Positions 7,246-7,734 of a stretch of 7,734 nucleotides of DNA are shown one piece after another. A program made the translations under genes and the position numbers. Source of the stretch: Leptospiraceae bacterium (GTDB lineage: Bacteria > Spirochaetota > Leptospiria > Turneriellales > Turneriellaceae); the NCBI GenBank assembly GCA_016788945.1, contig JAEUSA010000446.1:1-7734 (forward strand). The letters are read 5' to 3'. Every line of letters begins with the position of its first letter. The stretch's first letter is position 1. The notes beneath the pieces are model-generated. The model had not been told where the DNA came from. It did no database searches and saw only the letters and a program-made list of their open reading frames with translations.

Positions 7246-7734
7246 TTTCTTTCCGTATCTTCTTAATTGCTCTGTCGCTGATTGCCGTCAGCGGTTGCGC
7301 AGAAACGCGGCGCGAATACAAATACTTTCTCGACATGCATTATTCACCCGGCGGTGACACAGCGAAATTTGACAATATTGGCAAGCGGGCATACGACATG
7401 TACGAACCGGAAAACACCGTCGCGTATAACGGTGCACCTGCTTATTCTTATAAGAAAGATGCAGACGTCGAAGTCGCTGCGCGTGAACTGAAGGCACCCG
7501 CAAATTATGATCGCAAACGTGGTTATGAGAAATATCAGGTATTCTGCGCGCCATGCCATGGAGCGCAGGGACTCGCCGATGGCCCGGTGGCCAGAAAATT
7601 TGCCGGCGTACGCAAACTGACGAATGAACGCGCCGACAGTTTTTCAGCCGCGAAAATCTACCACATTGCGACAGCCGGACAAGGCGCAATGCAGGGATAC
7701 GCTCCGCAAGTGCAGGAACAAGACCGCTGGAACA
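7242..7734 (+). CDS. actE: ACIII subunit ActE, monohaem cytochrome c lipoprotein (cut by the window's right edge)
   Basis: The frame is open for 164 codons to the right edge. Residues 1-19 are a lipoprotein signal peptide (Arg5, hydrophobic core, lipobox VSGC with Cys19). The N-terminal mature part carries the YFLDMHYSPGG and MYEPENTVAYNG stretches typical of ActE, and then C102-AP-C105-H106 binds a single haem c, with Met150 in GQGAMQGY as the probable axial ligand. The domain's C-terminal helix is starting (QEQDRWN) when the window ends, so only a short tail should be missing. ActE is the periplasmic electron exit haem of ACIII. The ATG overlaps the actD stop (ATGA, 7242-7245), and AGGAG (7229-7233) inside actD lies eight bases upstream, so translation is probably coupled. 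After the haem motif GLADG replaces the more usual GxGDG, a minor change. Confidence 0.92.
   Translation, partial: MISFRIFLIALSLIAVSGCAETRREYKYFLDMHYSPGGDTAKFDNIGKRAYDMYEPENTVAYNGAPAYSYKKDADVEVAARELKAPANYDRKRGYEKYQVFCAPCHGAQGLADGPVARKFAGVRKLTNERADSFSAAKIYHIATAGQGAMQGYAPQVQEQDRWN

Overview
The window holds an alternative complex III (ACIII) operon on the + strand. ACIII is a quinol:electron-carrier oxidoreductase that takes the place of the cytochrome bc1 complex. The operon is preceded by a small STAS-domain gene and by the 5' part of a divergent isoleucyl-tRNA synthetase gene. All calls come from reading the translations; no database search was possible. The host is a diderm bacterium, shown by lipoprotein signal peptides, periplasmic c-type cytochromes and a Tat-like export signal. 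It makes a respiratory chain without needing bc1. The IleS N-terminus and the moderate GC content made me think of Leptospirales-type spirochaetes such as Turneriella relatives. That is a weak taxonomic guess; ACIII also occurs in Bacteroidetes, Acidobacteria, Planctomycetes, Chloroflexi and deltaproteobacterial groups.

Layout: 1-620 (minus strand) is the N-terminal 206 codons of ileS, running off the left edge. Its start codon lies inside a 45-bp imperfect palindrome (608-652). 653-728 is a short divergent intergenic gap in which I see no convincing promoter. 729-1046 encodes a 105-aa anti-anti-sigma-like STAS protein. The 112-bp gap after it carries the regulatory signals of the operon: a perfect FNR-type site (TTGAT-N4-ATCAA, 1043-1056) that overlaps the STAS stop codon, a plausible -35/-10 pair behind an A9 tract, and a small hairpin directly before the first ribosome binding site.

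The operon follows with very short gaps: a small monohaem cytochrome c lipoprotein (1159-1530), actA (pentahaem cytochrome, 1556-2155), actB (fused molybdopterin-oxidoreductase-like plus Fe-S protein, 2168-5269), actC (NrfD-like quinol-binding membrane protein, 5278-6684), actD (DUF3341 membrane protein, 6694-7245) and actE (monohaem cytochrome c lipoprotein, overlapping actD by 4 bp and cut by the right edge). Gaps are 25, 12, 8 and 9 nt and then a 4-nt overlap, so one transcript is likely. An actF gene and a terminal oxidase cluster would be expected just beyond the right edge, but they are not visible here.

From knowledge of ACIII, quinol is oxidised in ActC, electrons pass through the ActB Fe-S clusters to the haems of ActA and ActE, and then to a soluble or oxidase-bound cytochrome c. 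The extra small cytochrome at the head of the operon is a candidate acceptor or an additional subunit. The FNR-type site suggests the whole module is tuned to oxygen or a related signal. ACIII itself is a described system; the less routine points are the palindrome over the ileS start, the placement of the FNR-like box, and the extra cytochrome.
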